A DNA stretch of 64,000 nt from Streptomyces kanamyceticus (GCF_008704495.1 NZ_CP023699.1:9238001-9302000); one strand, 5' to 3'; shown: positions 44,803 to 54,552, numbered from the stretch's first letter. Notes: a model not told the origin generated them from the sequence alone. Made by a program: numbers and translations.

Positions 44803-45879
44803 TCAGCGCGCCGGGCGGCAGACGTGCAACCAGCCCTCGGGGTCGGCGAGTTCACCGTGGTGCAGGTCCACCAGGGCTCGGCGCAGGGCGAGGGAGACCG
44901 GGCCCGCGCCGCCGTCGCCGATGGTCCAGTCGCCGCCCACCGTGTCGCGCACGCCGACCACGGGGGTGACCACGGCCGCCGTACCGCAGGCGAAGACCTC
45001 GGAGACGGTGCCGTCCGCGCACTCGGCGCGCCACTGGTCGAGGGAGACGCGTTCGGTGCGCGGCAGATAGCCGAGGCGCTCCGCGAGCTTCAGGACGGTG
45101 TCCCGGGTGACGCCGGGCAGGAGGGTGCCGGTGAGTTCGGGAGTGACCACCTCGGCCCCGGGCCCGCTGCCCCGGACGAGGAACATGTTCATCCCGCCCA
45201 TCTCCTCGATGTAGCGGTGCTCCTCGGCGTCGAGCCAGATCGCCTGCTGGCAGCCCGCCGCCTCGGCCTGACGCTGCGCCAGGAAGGTGGGCGCGTAATT
45301 GCCCGCGATCTTGACGTCACCGGTGCCGCCGGGGAAGGCCCGCGCGTGCTCGTGGCTGATCCAGACGTTGACCGTCTCCACGTCGTCGCCGAAGAAGCCA
45401 CCGGCGACGAAGGCCATCAGAGCGAAGCGGTACGTACGCGAGGGCCGCAGCATCAGCGACACGTCGGTGGCGAACATCAGCGGGCGCAGATAGATGCTGT
45501 GGGCCGGATCGTCCGAGAGGCTGTCCTGGTCCAGGCCGAGCAGGAGGCCGATGGCGTCGACGAACGCCTGCTCGGGCAGCTCCGGCATGGCGAGGCGGCG
45601 GGTGGAGCGCTGGAAGCGCCGCGCGTGGTCCCGGGGGCGGAAGGCGGCCACGGATCCGTCGGTGCGGCGGTGGGCCTTGAGCCCCTCGAACGCGACCTGG
45701 CCGTAGTGCAGTCCGATCATGCCGGGGTGGACGGAGAAGTCCTCCAGGGGCGCGACCTCGGGCCGCGTCCAGCCGCCGGTCTCCGACCAGTCCATGAGGA
45801 TCATGTGGTCGGTGAACGCCTCACCGTGTCCGGGGTCGGCCACGGCCTTGGTGCGGCTCGGCTCGGTGACAGAGGTCAT
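44803..45879 (-). CDS. ilvE: Branched-chain amino-acid aminotransferase
   Basis: 358 residues, class IV PLP enzyme. Typical segments: GLHYGQVAFEGLKAHR, FRPRDHARRFQRSTRRLAMP, IYLRPLMFAT, the PLP lysine in GDVKIAGNYA, QAIWLDAEEHRYIEEMGGMN, and GTAAVVTPV. It transaminates Val, Leu, Ile and keto acids. AAGGAG eight bases before the ATG at 45877-45879. Third gene of the minus-strand NRPS-associated operon (12 bp after the SnoaL-like gene), so it may supply a dedicated building block rather than serve central metabolism. Confidence 0.9.
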   Translation of the reverse strand: MTSVTEPSRTKAVADPGHGEAFTDHMILMDWSETGGWTRPEVAPLEDFSVHPGMIGLHYGQVAFEGLKAHRRTDGSVAAFRPRDHARRFQRSTRRLAMPELPEQAFVDAIGLLLGLDQDSLSDDPAHSIYLRPLMFATDVSLMLRPSRTYRFALMAFVAGGFFGDDVETVNVWISHEHARAFPGGTGDVKIAGNYAPTFLAQRQAEAAGCQQAIWLDAEEHRYIEEMGGMNMFLVRGSGPGAEVVTPELTGTLLPGVTRDTVLKLAERLGYLPRTERVSLDQWRAECADGTVSEVFACGTAAVVTPVVGVRDTVGGDWTIGDGGAGPVSLALRRALVDLHHGELADPEGWLHVCRPAR

Positions 45880-45891
45880 GGGTGAGCTCCT

Positions 45892-46269
45892 TCAGGCGAG
45901 GGGGGCGAAGAAGTAGGTGTCCCGGCGGGTGAACAGGCCGTCGTGGCCGAAGCCGAAGTAGTCGGCGAACTCCAGGTCGACGGGGCTGCCGTCGTGCAGC
46001 ACGCCGTGGAACTCCCCGAAGACGGCCACGTCTGCACCGCTCTCCACGACCCGCTCGATGACGTGACCGCCCTCGCGGATCGTCCGTTCCTTCGTGTAGA
46101 AGTGCAGCAGTCCCGCCGGGCCGATCCGGGGGCCGTAGCCGGGGCGCCGGTAGACGGCGTCGGGTGCGAAGAGCGCGGCCATGGCCGGGGCGTCGCCCGC
46201 GTCGACCAGGGCGTAGAACCTCATCACCTGGCGGGTGCGGGACGCTCGCGTCGCCGTTTCTGGGGTCAT
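45892..46269 (-). CDS. SnoaL/NTF2-like small protein
   Basis: 125 residues with a cone-shaped NTF2-type fold: [86 protein letters not shown]. Such proteins are cyclases, isomerases or binding proteins in biosynthetic clusters. The ATG at 46267-46269 overlaps the stop of the upstream C-A gene (ATGA) and has AGGAGG six bases before it, inside that gene, so the two are tightly coupled. Confidence 0.8.
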   Translation of the reverse strand: MTPETATRASRTRQVMRFYALVDAGDAPAMAALFAPDAVYRRPGYGPRIGPAGLLHFYTKERTIREGGHVIERVVESGADVAVFGEFHGVLHDGSPVDLEFADYFGFGHDGLFTRRDTYFFAPLA

Positions 46270-48881
46270 TGCGGCTGCCTCCTGGGGGTGGGGGTGGTGG
46301 ACTGCGTACGCCACCGCACCAGGTCACCGGTGCGGTACATGCGTTCGCCCGGGGCGCCGAACGGGCAGGCCACGAACCGCGCCGCGGTCAGTCCCGGCTG
46401 GCCCGTGTAGCCGTGGGCGAGGCCGATCCCCGCCATGTAGAGCTCGCCGACGACGCCGGGGGCGACGGGGTGCAGCCGGTCGTCGAGGACGTACAGGCGT
46501 TTGCCCGGGACGGCGCCGCCGACCGGGATGGTGCCGTGGGCGCCGTCCGCCGCGGTGATGCGGTGCGTGACCGTGAAGATCATGCTCTCCGCGGGGGAGT
46601 AGCCGTTGACCAGGCGGAGTCCTGGGAAGTCGCGGGTGAGGCGCATGACGTGCGGGACGGACGCGGCCTCGCCGCCCGTCATCACCTGCCGCAGCCCGGT
46701 GAAGACCCGCGGGTACTCGTCGATCAGGAGGTTCAGCAGGCTCGCGGACACGTGCATCGTGTCGACGCCGTGCCGGGCCACCAGGTCGACGATGGCGTCG
46801 GCCTCCGGGCGCTGCCCCGGCTGCAGCACACAGACGGCCCCGGACATCAGCGGTCCGAACAGCTCGAGGGCGAACGCGTCCCAGGAGACCGGCGCGCACT
46901 GCAGCCAGACGCGGCCCGCGCCGAAGTCGACGTACCGCTGCCCGATCAGGGTGCCCACCACCGAGCGGTGCGGCGAGACGATGCCCTTGGGCAGGCCCGT
47001 GGAGCCGGACGTGAACATCACGCAGGCCGGGTCCTCGGGGCCCGCGACGCGCCCCAGGCCTTCGGGGGAGTGCTCGGCGACGGCGGCCGCCTCCCGGTCC
47101 AGGTCGATCTCGGTGTGTCCCGACCCGAGCCGCCCCGCCAGCTCACCGGAGGTGATGACGCAGGAGGCGCCGGTGCGGCCGAGGATGCCGGTGACGCGTT
47201 CCTCGGGGAGGTCGGGGTCGAGCATGGTGTACACGCCACCGGCCTTGAGCGTCGCGAGGACCGCGACGACGAGTTCCACACCGCGCGGCAGATGGACCGC
47301 GACCACGCTGCCGCGGACGACGCCCCGGTCCACCAGGTGCCGCGCAAGCCGGTTGGCGCGGGCGTCCAGTTCCGCGTACGACACCCGCTGCTCCTCGAAG
47401 AGGAGGGCCGGTGCGTCCGGGGTGGCCGCCGCCCGGCGCTCGACGTGCTCATGGACGCAGGTCTCACTGTCGGGCGTGTGGCCGGGGTGCTCGTTCCACC
47501 GGTCGAGGAGGGTCCCGCGCTCGTGTTCCGAGAGGACCGCCAACTCCCCGACGGGTACGTCAGGTTGGGCGAGCGCCGCGTCCAGGAGCCGGAGGAGGCG
47601 CTCGGCCATCCGCTCCACCACCGCGCGGTCCAGGACGTCCGTCGCGTACTTCAGGAGCACGCGGATCCCGGCGGGTCGCCCCTCCCCGTCGTGGCGCTCG
47701 GCGAACTCCACGGTGAGGTCGTGCCCCGCGCCGTCCCGGCCGTGCGGGACGGCGTCCACGACACCGTCCGAGACCCAGACCTCCGCGTCGAGGCCGGTGA
47801 ACCGCACCCCGGGCGCGCCGGGGGCCCGCACCAGCATGACCTGGAAGAGGGCGGCGTCGGCGGTGTCCGGGAGTGCCCCTTCGGCGGCGAGCCCCGCGAC
47901 CACGTGGTCGAAGGGGAGGTCGGCGTGGTCGTGTGCCTCCTGTCCCGTCGTACGGGCCCGGTTCACCAGCTCCCGGAAACAGGGGTTCCCCGACACGTCG
48001 GTGCGCAGTACGACGGTGTCGGCGAAGCGCCCCACCAGATCGGGCACGCTCGTGAGCGTCCCCAGCGGAATGTCCGTGCCCGCGCCGAGCCGGGTCAGCA
48101 GGGCCGCGAGAGCGGCCTGCAGCAGGGTGAACACCGTGGTCCGCTGCTCCCGCGCGAACGTCAGGAGGCGCTCGTGCAGGGCCCGTTCGAGGTCCGCGGG
48201 CACCACGTCGTACCGAAGTGGGTGCTCGGCGGGGGCGCGGCGCGGTCGGGCCTGCGGCAGCGTGGGCTGTCTCGGCAGGTCCTCCAACACCTTGTGCCAG
48301 TAGGCGAGTTGTCGGGCGGCGAGCCCGCTCGGCTCGTCGGACGCGCGGAGGCGCTCGCGCTCGCCCGCTATGTGTTCGGCGTACGGGAGAGGCGGCGACG
48401 ACCAGGTGGGGGCGGTGGCCCGGCACCGGGCGTCGTACGCGGTCGCCAGGTCGCGCACCAACGGTGCCAGGGACCAGCCGTCGGCCGCGAGCGCGTGCAC
48501 GGTGACGAGCAACAGGTGGTCATCGGCGGCGACTTCGAAGAGTTCGGCGCGCAGCGGGATCGCGTGACCGAGGTCGAAGGCTCGCCCGGCGGCGCGGGCC
48601 ACGTCGGCGGCCAGCGCGTCGGGCGTGCTCGCGGCGACGGACCACGGCACGACCGCCTCGCGCACGTCGAGCACCCGCTGGCACGGCTGCCCCGCCCGCT
48701 CCGTGTAGACCGTGCGCAGCGCCTCGTGCCGCCCCACCACATCGCGCACCGCCTCGCGCAGGGCGCCGGTGTCCAGAGGGCCGCGCAACCGGACGCCGAG
48801 CGAGAGGTGGTGGGCGCCGTCCGGCCCGCCGGACCGCCGGAGCGGCCACAGCCGTGACTGTGCGAACGAAAGCGGAATCAC
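46266..48881 (-). CDS. NRPS C-A protein ending at the A7/A8 hinge (no A-sub, no carrier)
   Basis: 871 residues. Condensation domain from residue 1 ([11 protein letters not shown]) to about 440; its HHxxxDG motif reads HALAADG, with the catalytic second His replaced by Ala130, so condensation is probably lost. Adenylation core from about 470: [22 protein letters not shown], a varied A5 (NGYSPAES instead of NxYGPTE), [14 protein letters not shown] and YRTGDLVRW. The protein then ends after about 13 more, low-complexity residues. The small mobile subdomain (A8-A10 with the NGK lysine) and carrier are missing, and no such sequence follows because the next gene starts in the stop codon. The missing part matches the start of the NRPS at 54605. 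GTG start at 48879-48881. Hand-read specificity residues resemble those of module 2 in the large NRPS. Confidence 0.9.
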   Translation of the reverse strand: MIPLSFAQSRLWPLRRSGGPDGAHHLSLGVRLRGPLDTGALREAVRDVVGRHEALRTVYTERAGQPCQRVLDVREAVVPWSVAASTPDALAADVARAAGRAFDLGHAIPLRAELFEVAADDHLLLVTVHALAADGWSLAPLVRDLATAYDARCRATAPTWSSPPLPYAEHIAGERERLRASDEPSGLAARQLAYWHKVLEDLPRQPTLPQARPRRAPAEHPLRYDVVPADLERALHERLLTFAREQRTTVFTLLQAALAALLTRLGAGTDIPLGTLTSVPDLVGRFADTVVLRTDVSGNPCFRELVNRARTTGQEAHDHADLPFDHVVAGLAAEGALPDTADAALFQVMLVRAPGAPGVRFTGLDAEVWVSDGVVDAVPHGRDGAGHDLTVEFAERHDGEGRPAGIRVLLKYATDVLDRAVVERMAERLLRLLDAALAQPDVPVGELAVLSEHERGTLLDRWNEHPGHTPDSETCVHEHVERRAAATPDAPALLFEEQRVSYAELDARANRLARHLVDRGVVRGSVVAVHLPRGVELVVAVLATLKAGGVYTMLDPDLPEERVTGILGRTGASCVITSGELAGRLGSGHTEIDLDREAAAVAEHSPEGLGRVAGPEDPACVMFTSGSTGLPKGIVSPHRSVVGTLIGQRYVDFGAGRVWLQCAPVSWDAFALELFGPLMSGAVCVLQPGQRPEADAIVDLVARHGVDTMHVSASLLNLLIDEYPRVFTGLRQVMTGGEAASVPHVMRLTRDFPGLRLVNGYSPAESMIFTVTHRITAADGAHGTIPVGGAVPGKRLYVLDDRLHPVAPGVVGELYMAGIGLAHGYTGQPGLTAARFVACPFGAPGERMYRTGDLVRWRTQSTTPTPRRQPQ

Positions 48882-49232
48882 CGGTCACTCGCCTCTCGGG
48901 TTCGCGGAATCCAGGAACGTGCGTTGCTTTCGTGGAACGGGCTTTTCCGGTGACACCGGCGACGGCCGAATGGTCAATTCCGGAGTGCGGGTTCCATGCG
49001 GGTTCCAGGGGAAGGAAAAGCCTCTGACAAACCGTAGTCTCGGGCGATCCGCATGGTCGGCAGGTCCACCGGCAGTTTCCGTGACACGGCGCGACGGAAC
49101 GGCGAAGGACGGGCTTTGCCGCGGAAACTGCCCGGCACCTGCCCGGAGAACTGCCGGGCCGAACGCGTGCCCCTTTGTACGCTCGACGCGACCGAGCGGC
49201 CACAGCTCTCACGAGAGAGAAGGACAGAGCCC
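48882..49232. promoter_or_regulatory. Divergent control region of the NRPS cluster
   Basis: 351 bp between the C-A start (minus) and the mbtH start (plus); no gene seen. It holds an 11-bp inverted repeat GGCAGTTTCCG (49071-49081) / CGGAAACTGCC (49122-49132), a nearby related GAGAACTGCC inside a 6-bp hairpin GCCCGG/CCGGGC (49141-49159), and a minus-strand TTGACC. I saw no iron-box-like palindrome. Confidence 0.5.
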
Positions 49233-49451
49233 ATGGCGAATCCCTTCGAAAACGAAGAGGGCCAGTATCTGGTCCTCGTCAACGACGAGGAGCAGCACTC
49301 CCTGTGGCCCGCCACGATCGAGGTGCCCGCGGGCTGGCGCACCGCGCACGGCGCGGACAGTCGCGCCGAGTGCCTCGCGTACATCGAGCGGACCTGGACC
49401 GACATGCGCCCCGCGGGCCTGCGTCGCGAGATGGACGAGGTGGCCTCGTAG
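49233..49451 (+). CDS. MbtH-like protein
   Basis: 72 residues carrying the family pattern: NPFENEEGQYLVLVNDEEQHSLWP, PAGWRTAHG, and a C-terminal YIERTWTDMRP. MbtH proteins bind A domains and are needed for their folding or activity. First gene of the plus-strand NRPS operon, with AAGGACAG upstream of the ATG at 49233; the thioesterase starts 2 bp after its stop. It probably serves several A domains here, and might also stabilise a split one. Confidence 0.95.
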   Translation: MANPFENEEGQYLVLVNDEEQHSLWPATIEVPAGWRTAHGADSRAECLAYIERTWTDMRPAGLRREMDEVAS

Positions 49452-49453
49452 CC

Positions 49454-50221
49454 ATGAATGACCAGGTGCTGCAGGACGCGTCGGTCGTACGGCCGGAGCC
49501 CAAACCCGCCGCGGGGCACCGGCTCGTCTGCCTCGGCTTCTGCGGGGGAGGGACGGGGCCCTACCGGGACTGGCCCGGGCTGCTCGCCGACGACACCGAA
49601 CTCGCCCTGGTCTGCTATCCGGGCCGCGAGGGCCGGTTCGCCGAGGAGTACGCCACCAGCTGGGACGAACTCGCCGCGGACGCCGTGGAGTCGGTGCTGC
49701 GGGCCGCGGGCGGGCTCCCGTACACGCTGTTCGGGCACAGCATGGGCGGCTGGATGGCCTTCGACGTCGCCGCCCGGCTCGAAGCGCGCGGCGAGCACGC
49801 CCCCGTACAGCTGATCGTCTCCTCCTGCAACGCCCCGGACCGGGGCGTCACCGAACGGGACCGCTTCCCCCGCATCGAGGACGCCGACGCCCGGCTCCTG
49901 GACTGGATGGGGGAGATCGGTCTGCTGCCGCCGTACGTGCTGGAGGACCCCGACCTCAGCGAGATGGCGATCGAGCTGATGCGCGCCGACATCGTCGTAC
50001 GCGACTCCTACCGGCCCGCGCGGGGCGCCGCCGTCTCGCTGCCCGTGCAGGTCCTGTACGGCGAGGACGACGCGGTGATCGAACCCGCCGTCGCCGAGCA
50101 GTGGGCACGGGTGGCCCACGGCGAGCTGCGCGTGGACGCGCTGCCCGGCGGCCACTTCTACACGAAGCCGCTGTGGAAGGACCTGCCCGAGCACTTCGCG
50201 CCGCGAAAGGAACTCCGATGA
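49454..50221 (+). CDS. Type II thioesterase
   Basis: 255 residues, alpha/beta hydrolase. Features: LVCLGFCGGGTGPYRDW, CYPGREGRF, nucleophile elbow FGHSMGGWMAFD, late Asp (YGEDDAVI) and catalytic His (LPGGHFYT). Type II TEs remove misprimed groups from carrier domains. The start is 2 bp after mbtH and its stop overlaps the hydroxylase start (ATGA). Confidence 0.92.
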   Translation: MNDQVLQDASVVRPEPKPAAGHRLVCLGFCGGGTGPYRDWPGLLADDTELALVCYPGREGRFAEEYATSWDELAADAVESVLRAAGGLPYTLFGHSMGGWMAFDVAARLEARGEHAPVQLIVSSCNAPDRGVTERDRFPRIEDADARLLDWMGEIGLLPPYVLEDPDLSEMAIELMRADIVVRDSYRPARGAAVSLPVQVLYGEDDAVIEPAVAEQWARVAHGELRVDALPGGHFYTKPLWKDLPEHFAPRKELR

Positions 50222-51231
50222 CGCTCCACTGGACCGAGGAGCCCGGCACACCGGCGACGACCGTGGTCGAGGACGTGACCACCCTCGACGAGGCACACGC
50301 CTGGGTGAGTGCGCACCACACCGAGCTGCGCGAGGCGCTCGGCCGGTACGGCGCGCTCTATGTGCGCGGTCTGCCGATCGCCGGTGCCGGGGACTTCGCG
50401 CGGCTGCGCGACGCGCTGTTCGCGCGGCGTGCCAAGTACCAGGAGAAGGCCACTCCCCGCAGTGACTTCGGCGACGACGTGTTCTCGTCCACGGACCTGC
50501 CGCCGTCGCAGTCCATCCGGATGCACAACGAGAACAGCTACACCCTCACCTTTCCCGGACTGCTCCTCTTCTGCTGCCTCGTCGCGCCGGAACAGGGCGG
50601 TGCCACGCCCGTCGCGGACGTACGACGGGTCCTCGCCGAGCTGCCGCCCGAGCTGGTGGAGCGGTTCCGCACGTACGGATGGGAGCTGACCCGCAACTAC
50701 GCCGAACACATCTCGCTGGACTGGCGCACCGCCTTCGCTACCGAGTCCCGCGCGGACGTGGAGCGCTACTGCGGCGAGAACCGGATCAGCTGGGAGTGGG
50801 GCGCGGACGACACCCTGCGCACCCGTCAGCTGCGCGCGGCACTGATCCGGCACCCGCGCACCGGCGAGGAGGTGTGGTTCAACCACGTGGCCTTCTGGAG
50901 CGAGTGGGCCCTCGACCCCGACATCCGCGACGTCCTGGTCGGCGAGTTCGGCGCGGACGGACTGCCCTTCACCACGGCGCTCGGCGACGGGACGCGGCTG
51001 ACCCCCGACGAGGTCGCCGTCCTCGACGCCGCGTACGAGCGCGCGACGGTGCGGCGGGCCTGGCGGCCCGGCGACCTGCTCCTGGTCGACAACGTCCTCG
51101 CCGCACACGGCCGCGACCCCTTCCGGGGTGACCGCAAGATCGTCGTCGCGATGGGCGAGCCGGTGGCGGTGGCGGACTGCGATCCGGTGGGGCCGAGGGG
51201 GGAGGCGGGGCGGGCGGCGGCCGTGAGCTGA
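50218..51231 (+). CDS. TauD/SyrP-like Fe(II)/2-oxoglutarate hydroxylase
   Basis: 337 residues. Jelly-roll dioxygenase with iron ligands in the SyrP-style H-N-E motif (H103, E105, MHNENSYT) and a distal H297 with 2-oxoglutarate-binding R in AHGRDPF. Conserved FNHVAFW resembles the SyrP/KtzO subgroup, which beta-hydroxylates amino acids while they are tethered to NRPS carrier domains. Here it may act on the aminoacyl group carried by the stand-alone A-T protein or by module 3. It is coupled to the thioesterase gene by ATGA overlap. Confidence 0.88.
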   Translation: MTLHWTEEPGTPATTVVEDVTTLDEAHAWVSAHHTELREALGRYGALYVRGLPIAGAGDFARLRDALFARRAKYQEKATPRSDFGDDVFSSTDLPPSQSIRMHNENSYTLTFPGLLLFCCLVAPEQGGATPVADVRRVLAELPPELVERFRTYGWELTRNYAEHISLDWRTAFATESRADVERYCGENRISWEWGADDTLRTRQLRAALIRHPRTGEEVWFNHVAFWSEWALDPDIRDVLVGEFGADGLPFTTALGDGTRLTPDEVAVLDAAYERATVRRAWRPGDLLLVDNVLAAHGRDPFRGDRKIVVAMGEPVAVADCDPVGPRGEAGRAAAVS

Positions 51232-51534
51232 GTCAGGCCGGGGGCCTGGCTGGTCTGAGCCTTGCCGGGTGGGACGGCTCCGGTCCGGGCCGAGTCGCCC
51301 GGTGCTGGTCCGGGCCCGGAGCCCGGCTTCTCCGGTCCGAGCCGGAGGTCTGGCCTCTGTGGCCCGTGCCGGAGGTCTGGCCTTTGTGGCCCGTGCCGAG
51401 CGGCCACGGCCTGTGCGGTTCGGGCCGAGTGGACCCGGCCCCCGTGGTCCGCGCCGATGGACCGGCCGCCACCCCTTTCCGTCCAGTCGTCTTCCGCTCA
51501 TTCCGGACGTCCTGTTCAGACGAAGGAGCCTGTG
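51232..51534 (+). other. Gap with a tandem 27-bp duplication before the A-T gene
   Basis: 303 bp without a convincing gene. It contains two head-to-tail copies of a 27-mer (51341-51367 and 51368-51394, one mismatch) beginning GCCGGAGGTCTGGCC, and further degenerate GCCGAG/GGTCCGG-type repeats around it. A weak open frame runs through it into the A-T gene but is composed of repeat-derived residues. It may hold a secondary promoter. Confidence 0.5.
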
Positions 51535-53328
51535 ATGCACGCGAGTTCCACCGGTCCGACCGAGGTCGCGCCCGCCGAGCGGGACCGGGCCGTCATCCAG
51601 GCCGACCCGCTGTCCCGCTTCCGGGCCGCGGTCACCGCGCACCCCGGTCGCACCGCCGTCGTCACCCCCACGGGGGAGCGCCTCACGTTCTCCCAACTCG
51701 ACGCTCGGGCAAGGGCGTTGGCGGCCGCGCTGACCGGCGCGGGGGTGCGCCCCGGTGCCGTCGTCGGCGTCAGCCTGCGGCGCGGGCCCGCTCTCGTCGT
51801 CGCGCTGCTCGCCGTCTGGCGGGCGGGCGCGGCGTACGTCCCGCTCGATCCGGCGTACCCGGGGGAGCGGCTCGACCACATGGCGCGGGACGCGGGCGTC
51901 CCGGTGGTGGTCGCGGAGCCGGGCGGTCACACCTGGGCCGACGGCGTGCAGGTCCTGGCGCCCGACGCCACCGCGCTCTTCCCGACGCCGGAGGCCCGGG
52001 TGTCGCCCGGCACACCCGCGTACGTGATCTACACATCGGGCTCCACGGGCCGTCCCAAGGGCGTCACCGTGACCCGTGGCGGCGTCGCCCATCTGGTGAG
52101 TTCGCTGGAGCGCGGCGGCATCTGCCCGGACACCCCCGGACGGGTCGCGTGGAACGCCAGCGTGTCCTTCGACGCGTCCGTGCAGCAGTGGATCCGGGTG
52201 TGCCGGGGCGACACCCTCGTCCTCCTCGCGGACGAACTGCGCGCCGAACCCGACGCGCTGGCCGCCCACTTGGCCCGGCACGGCACCACCGACCTGGACG
52301 CGACCCCCTCCCACTGGATTGCGCTGCGCGACCAGGTGGTGGCGGCCGCGGAAACCCTGCCCGACCGTCCGCTGCGGCTGCTCCTGGGCGGCGAACCGGT
52401 GCCGCCCGCCATGTGGGCGGACCTGGCGGACCTCGCCGCACGCGGGGTCGTAAGCGCCGTGAACCTGTACGGACCCACCGAGTGCACCGTCGACTCCACG
52501 GCGGCGTGGGTCAGCGGGGACAGCGCCCACATCGGCGCGCCCCTGCCCGGCGTCGGCGCGCACGTGCTCGACGACGCCCTCGCGCCGAGCGCCGAGGGCG
52601 AGCTGTATCTGACCGGCGCCGGTCTCGCCCAGGGCTACTGGCGCCGCGCCGCACTGACCGCCGAACGCTTCGTCGCCTCGCCGTTCGGACCCGCGGGCAG
52701 CCGCATGTACCGCACCGGCGACCGGGTGCGGCGCAGGGCGGACGGGACGCTCCACTACCTCGGCCGCGCCGACCGGCAGGTGAAGGTGAACGGCTTCCGC
52801 GTCGAACCGGGCGAGATCGAGGCGGCCCTGACGGACCATCCGGACGTCGGCGCGGGCGTGGTCGCCGTACGCCAGGACGCCACGGGCGCGGCCCTCGCCG
52901 GATATGTGGTCGCGCGCGCTGGCGCCGACTTGGACCTGCCGGGGCTGCGCGCCTGGCTCGCGGCCAGGCTGCCCGCCCACCTGGTCCCCTCGCTGACCGC
53001 GCTCGCGGAACTGCCCTACGGCGTGGGAGGCAAGGTCGACCGCTCCGCGCTGCCCGCACCCGCGGCCGACGAGGGGACGAAGGACGGCGCGCTGCCCGAG
53101 GGCGAGTTCGAGGTGACGGTGGCCGAGGCGTGGCAGGAAGTCCTCGGCAGGGACCGGATCCTGGCCACGGACGACTTCTTCGCCATGGGCGGCCACTCCC
53201 TGATGGCGCTGCGCGTCGTGGCGAACCTCAAACGGCGCCTCGGCGTGGTCATTCCGACCAAATTGGTCTACCAGTACCCGGCACTGCGCGACCTGGCGCG
53301 CGAAGCGGCCCGCCTGAAGAACGCCTGA
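51535..53328 (+). CDS. Stand-alone NRPS adenylation-carrier (A-T) protein
   Basis: 597 residues. A full adenylation domain: [86 protein letters not shown], and the A10 lysine in GGKVDR. A carrier domain follows ([15 protein letters not shown]) and the protein ends soon after; no C domain. Hand-aligned pocket residues read D-A-Q-S-L-G-L-V-D-K, close to textbook Gln/Glu codes, a weak prediction. AAGGAG seven bases before the ATG at 51535. It can charge a carrier in trans; the hydroxylase next door may modify its substrate, and module 3 of the large NRPS needs such a donor. Confidence 0.9.
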   Translation: MHASSTGPTEVAPAERDRAVIQADPLSRFRAAVTAHPGRTAVVTPTGERLTFSQLDARARALAAALTGAGVRPGAVVGVSLRRGPALVVALLAVWRAGAAYVPLDPAYPGERLDHMARDAGVPVVVAEPGGHTWADGVQVLAPDATALFPTPEARVSPGTPAYVIYTSGSTGRPKGVTVTRGGVAHLVSSLERGGICPDTPGRVAWNASVSFDASVQQWIRVCRGDTLVLLADELRAEPDALAAHLARHGTTDLDATPSHWIALRDQVVAAAETLPDRPLRLLLGGEPVPPAMWADLADLAARGVVSAVNLYGPTECTVDSTAAWVSGDSAHIGAPLPGVGAHVLDDALAPSAEGELYLTGAGLAQGYWRRAALTAERFVASPFGPAGSRMYRTGDRVRRRADGTLHYLGRADRQVKVNGFRVEPGEIEAALTDHPDVGAGVVAVRQDATGAALAGYVVARAGADLDLPGLRAWLAARLPAHLVPSLTALAELPYGVGGKVDRSALPAPAADEGTKDGALPEGEFEVTVAEAWQEVLGRDRILATDDFFAMGGHSLMALRVVANLKRRLGVVIPTKLVYQYPALRDLAREAARLKNA

Positions 53329-53553
53329 AGAACTCCTGAAGAGCGCCGGCAGAACGCCTGAGACGTTGAAGCAAAGCCACCGAATAGCCCCACCGTCCTT
53401 TCCGCATAAGCGCGTTGCCGCCCAAAGCTGCCGCTCTTAGCTGCCGCACGCGCCACGCGGAAGAGATTACCTTCAAGAGATACGAGAGCAGTCCGTCCGG
53501 AAGTCCTTGGGGAACCAACAGAACCGAATTCCCGGAGAAAAGAGGATCCCGAC
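53329..53553 (+). promoter_or_regulatory. Spacer before the AsnRS-like gene
   Basis: 225 bp, less GC-rich than its surroundings. A possible promoter is TTGCCG (53414-53419), 17-bp spacer, TAGCTG. AGCTGCCGC occurs twice, 14 bp apart. Weak evidence. Confidence 0.3.
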
Positions 53554-54552
53554 ATGCAGCAGCCCCCAGCAGCTGAGATGCCCCGTCCCGAGCGCCTTCC
53601 CGACACCCCGCACAAACACCTCACCTCCGAGACGACCCGCGACGTGCTGCGAATTCAGCACAAGGTGCTCATGGCGATACGAAGGCACCTCGACGCGGAG
53701 GGATTCGTGGAGATCAGGGTGCCCATCATCGGGCCCGTGACCGACCCGGGGGCCCGCGGCGCCAAGCAGGTCGACATCGACTACTACGGCCGCCGGTACA
53801 AGCTCATGACCAGCGCGATCCTCTACAAGCAGGCATCGCTGCTCGCCTTCGACAAGATCTTCTGCATCGCGCCCAACGTCCGGCTCGAACCGCTGGAGAC
53901 CGCGGGCACCAGCCGCCATCTCGCCGAGTTCAACCAGATCGACGTTGAGGCGGCCGGTTACTCCCGCGAGCAGATCATGCGGGTCGCGCAGGAGATCGTG
54001 GTCTGCGCCGTGCGCGAGGCCATCGAGTCCATGCCGAAGGAACTGGAGCGCCTCGGGCGCGACACCGACCTCTTCGGCGATCTGCTGCGGCGTCCCTTCG
54101 ATCTGATCTCGCACGCCGACGCCGTCAGTGAGGTCGGCGGGGACCCGCACGCGGAGATCGACTGGGAGGGCGAGGCGCGCATCTCCAGGAAGGCCACCCG
54201 CCCCTTCTTCGTCACCGACTACCCCAAGGGATCGCGCGGGTTCTACGACCGCGAGAGCCGCGAACTGCCCGGCGTCCTGCGCAACTTCGACCTGCTGGCC
54301 CCGGAGGGCTACGGGGAGCTCGCCAGCGGCGGTGAGCGCGAATTCGAGTACGCCCGGATCGTGACGCGCATGCGTGAGACCGGCGAGAACGCGTCGAAGT
54401 ACGCCTGGTACCTCGACATGGTCAGGGACGGGATCCCCGACAGTGCGGGCTTCGGCATCGGCCTCGAACGCCTCACCCGGTACATCACCGGTGTCGAGCA
54501 CATCTGGGAGGCGTGCGCGTACCCCAAGCTCCCGGGCGTCTACTCCCCCTGA
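53554..54552 (+). CDS. Asparaginyl-tRNA synthetase-like enzyme without anticodon-binding domain
   Basis: 332 residues comprising only the class II aminoacyl-tRNA synthetase core. Motif 1 region HLDAEGFVEIRVPIIGP; motif 2 NVRLEPLETAGTSRHLAEFNQIDVE (compare FRAE...TSRHLAEF in AsnRS/AspRS); motif 3 GFGIGLERLTRYITG. The N-terminal OB-fold that reads the anticodon is absent, and the usual IRD...PR end is altered (WEACAYPKLPG). Relatives include archaeal asparagine synthetase-like proteins. Its position between two NRPS genes suggests it activates an amino acid as adenylate for amidation, ligation or loading, not translation. AGAGGA before the ATG at 53554. Confidence 0.85.
   Translation: MQQPPAAEMPRPERLPDTPHKHLTSETTRDVLRIQHKVLMAIRRHLDAEGFVEIRVPIIGPVTDPGARGAKQVDIDYYGRRYKLMTSAILYKQASLLAFDKIFCIAPNVRLEPLETAGTSRHLAEFNQIDVEAAGYSREQIMRVAQEIVVCAVREAIESMPKELERLGRDTDLFGDLLRRPFDLISHADAVSEVGGDPHAEIDWEGEARISRKATRPFFVTDYPKGSRGFYDRESRELPGVLRNFDLLAPEGYGELASGGEREFEYARIVTRMRETGENASKYAWYLDMVRDGIPDSAGFGIGLERLTRYITGVEHIWEACAYPKLPGVYSP

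Noticed and set aside
46240..46290. Frameshift explanation for the truncated C-A protein
   Set aside because: No A-sub or carrier sequence follows in any frame; a well-formed SnoaL-like gene starts in the stop codon with a good ribosome site.
46164..48857. An 897-codon plus-strand frame
   Set aside because: Antisense to the C-A protein; no domain, shadow-type composition.
48882..49232. Iron-box (DmdR/IdeR) operator for a siderophore cluster
   Set aside because: No TTAGGTTAGGCTAACCTAA-like palindrome was found, so iron control cannot be claimed.
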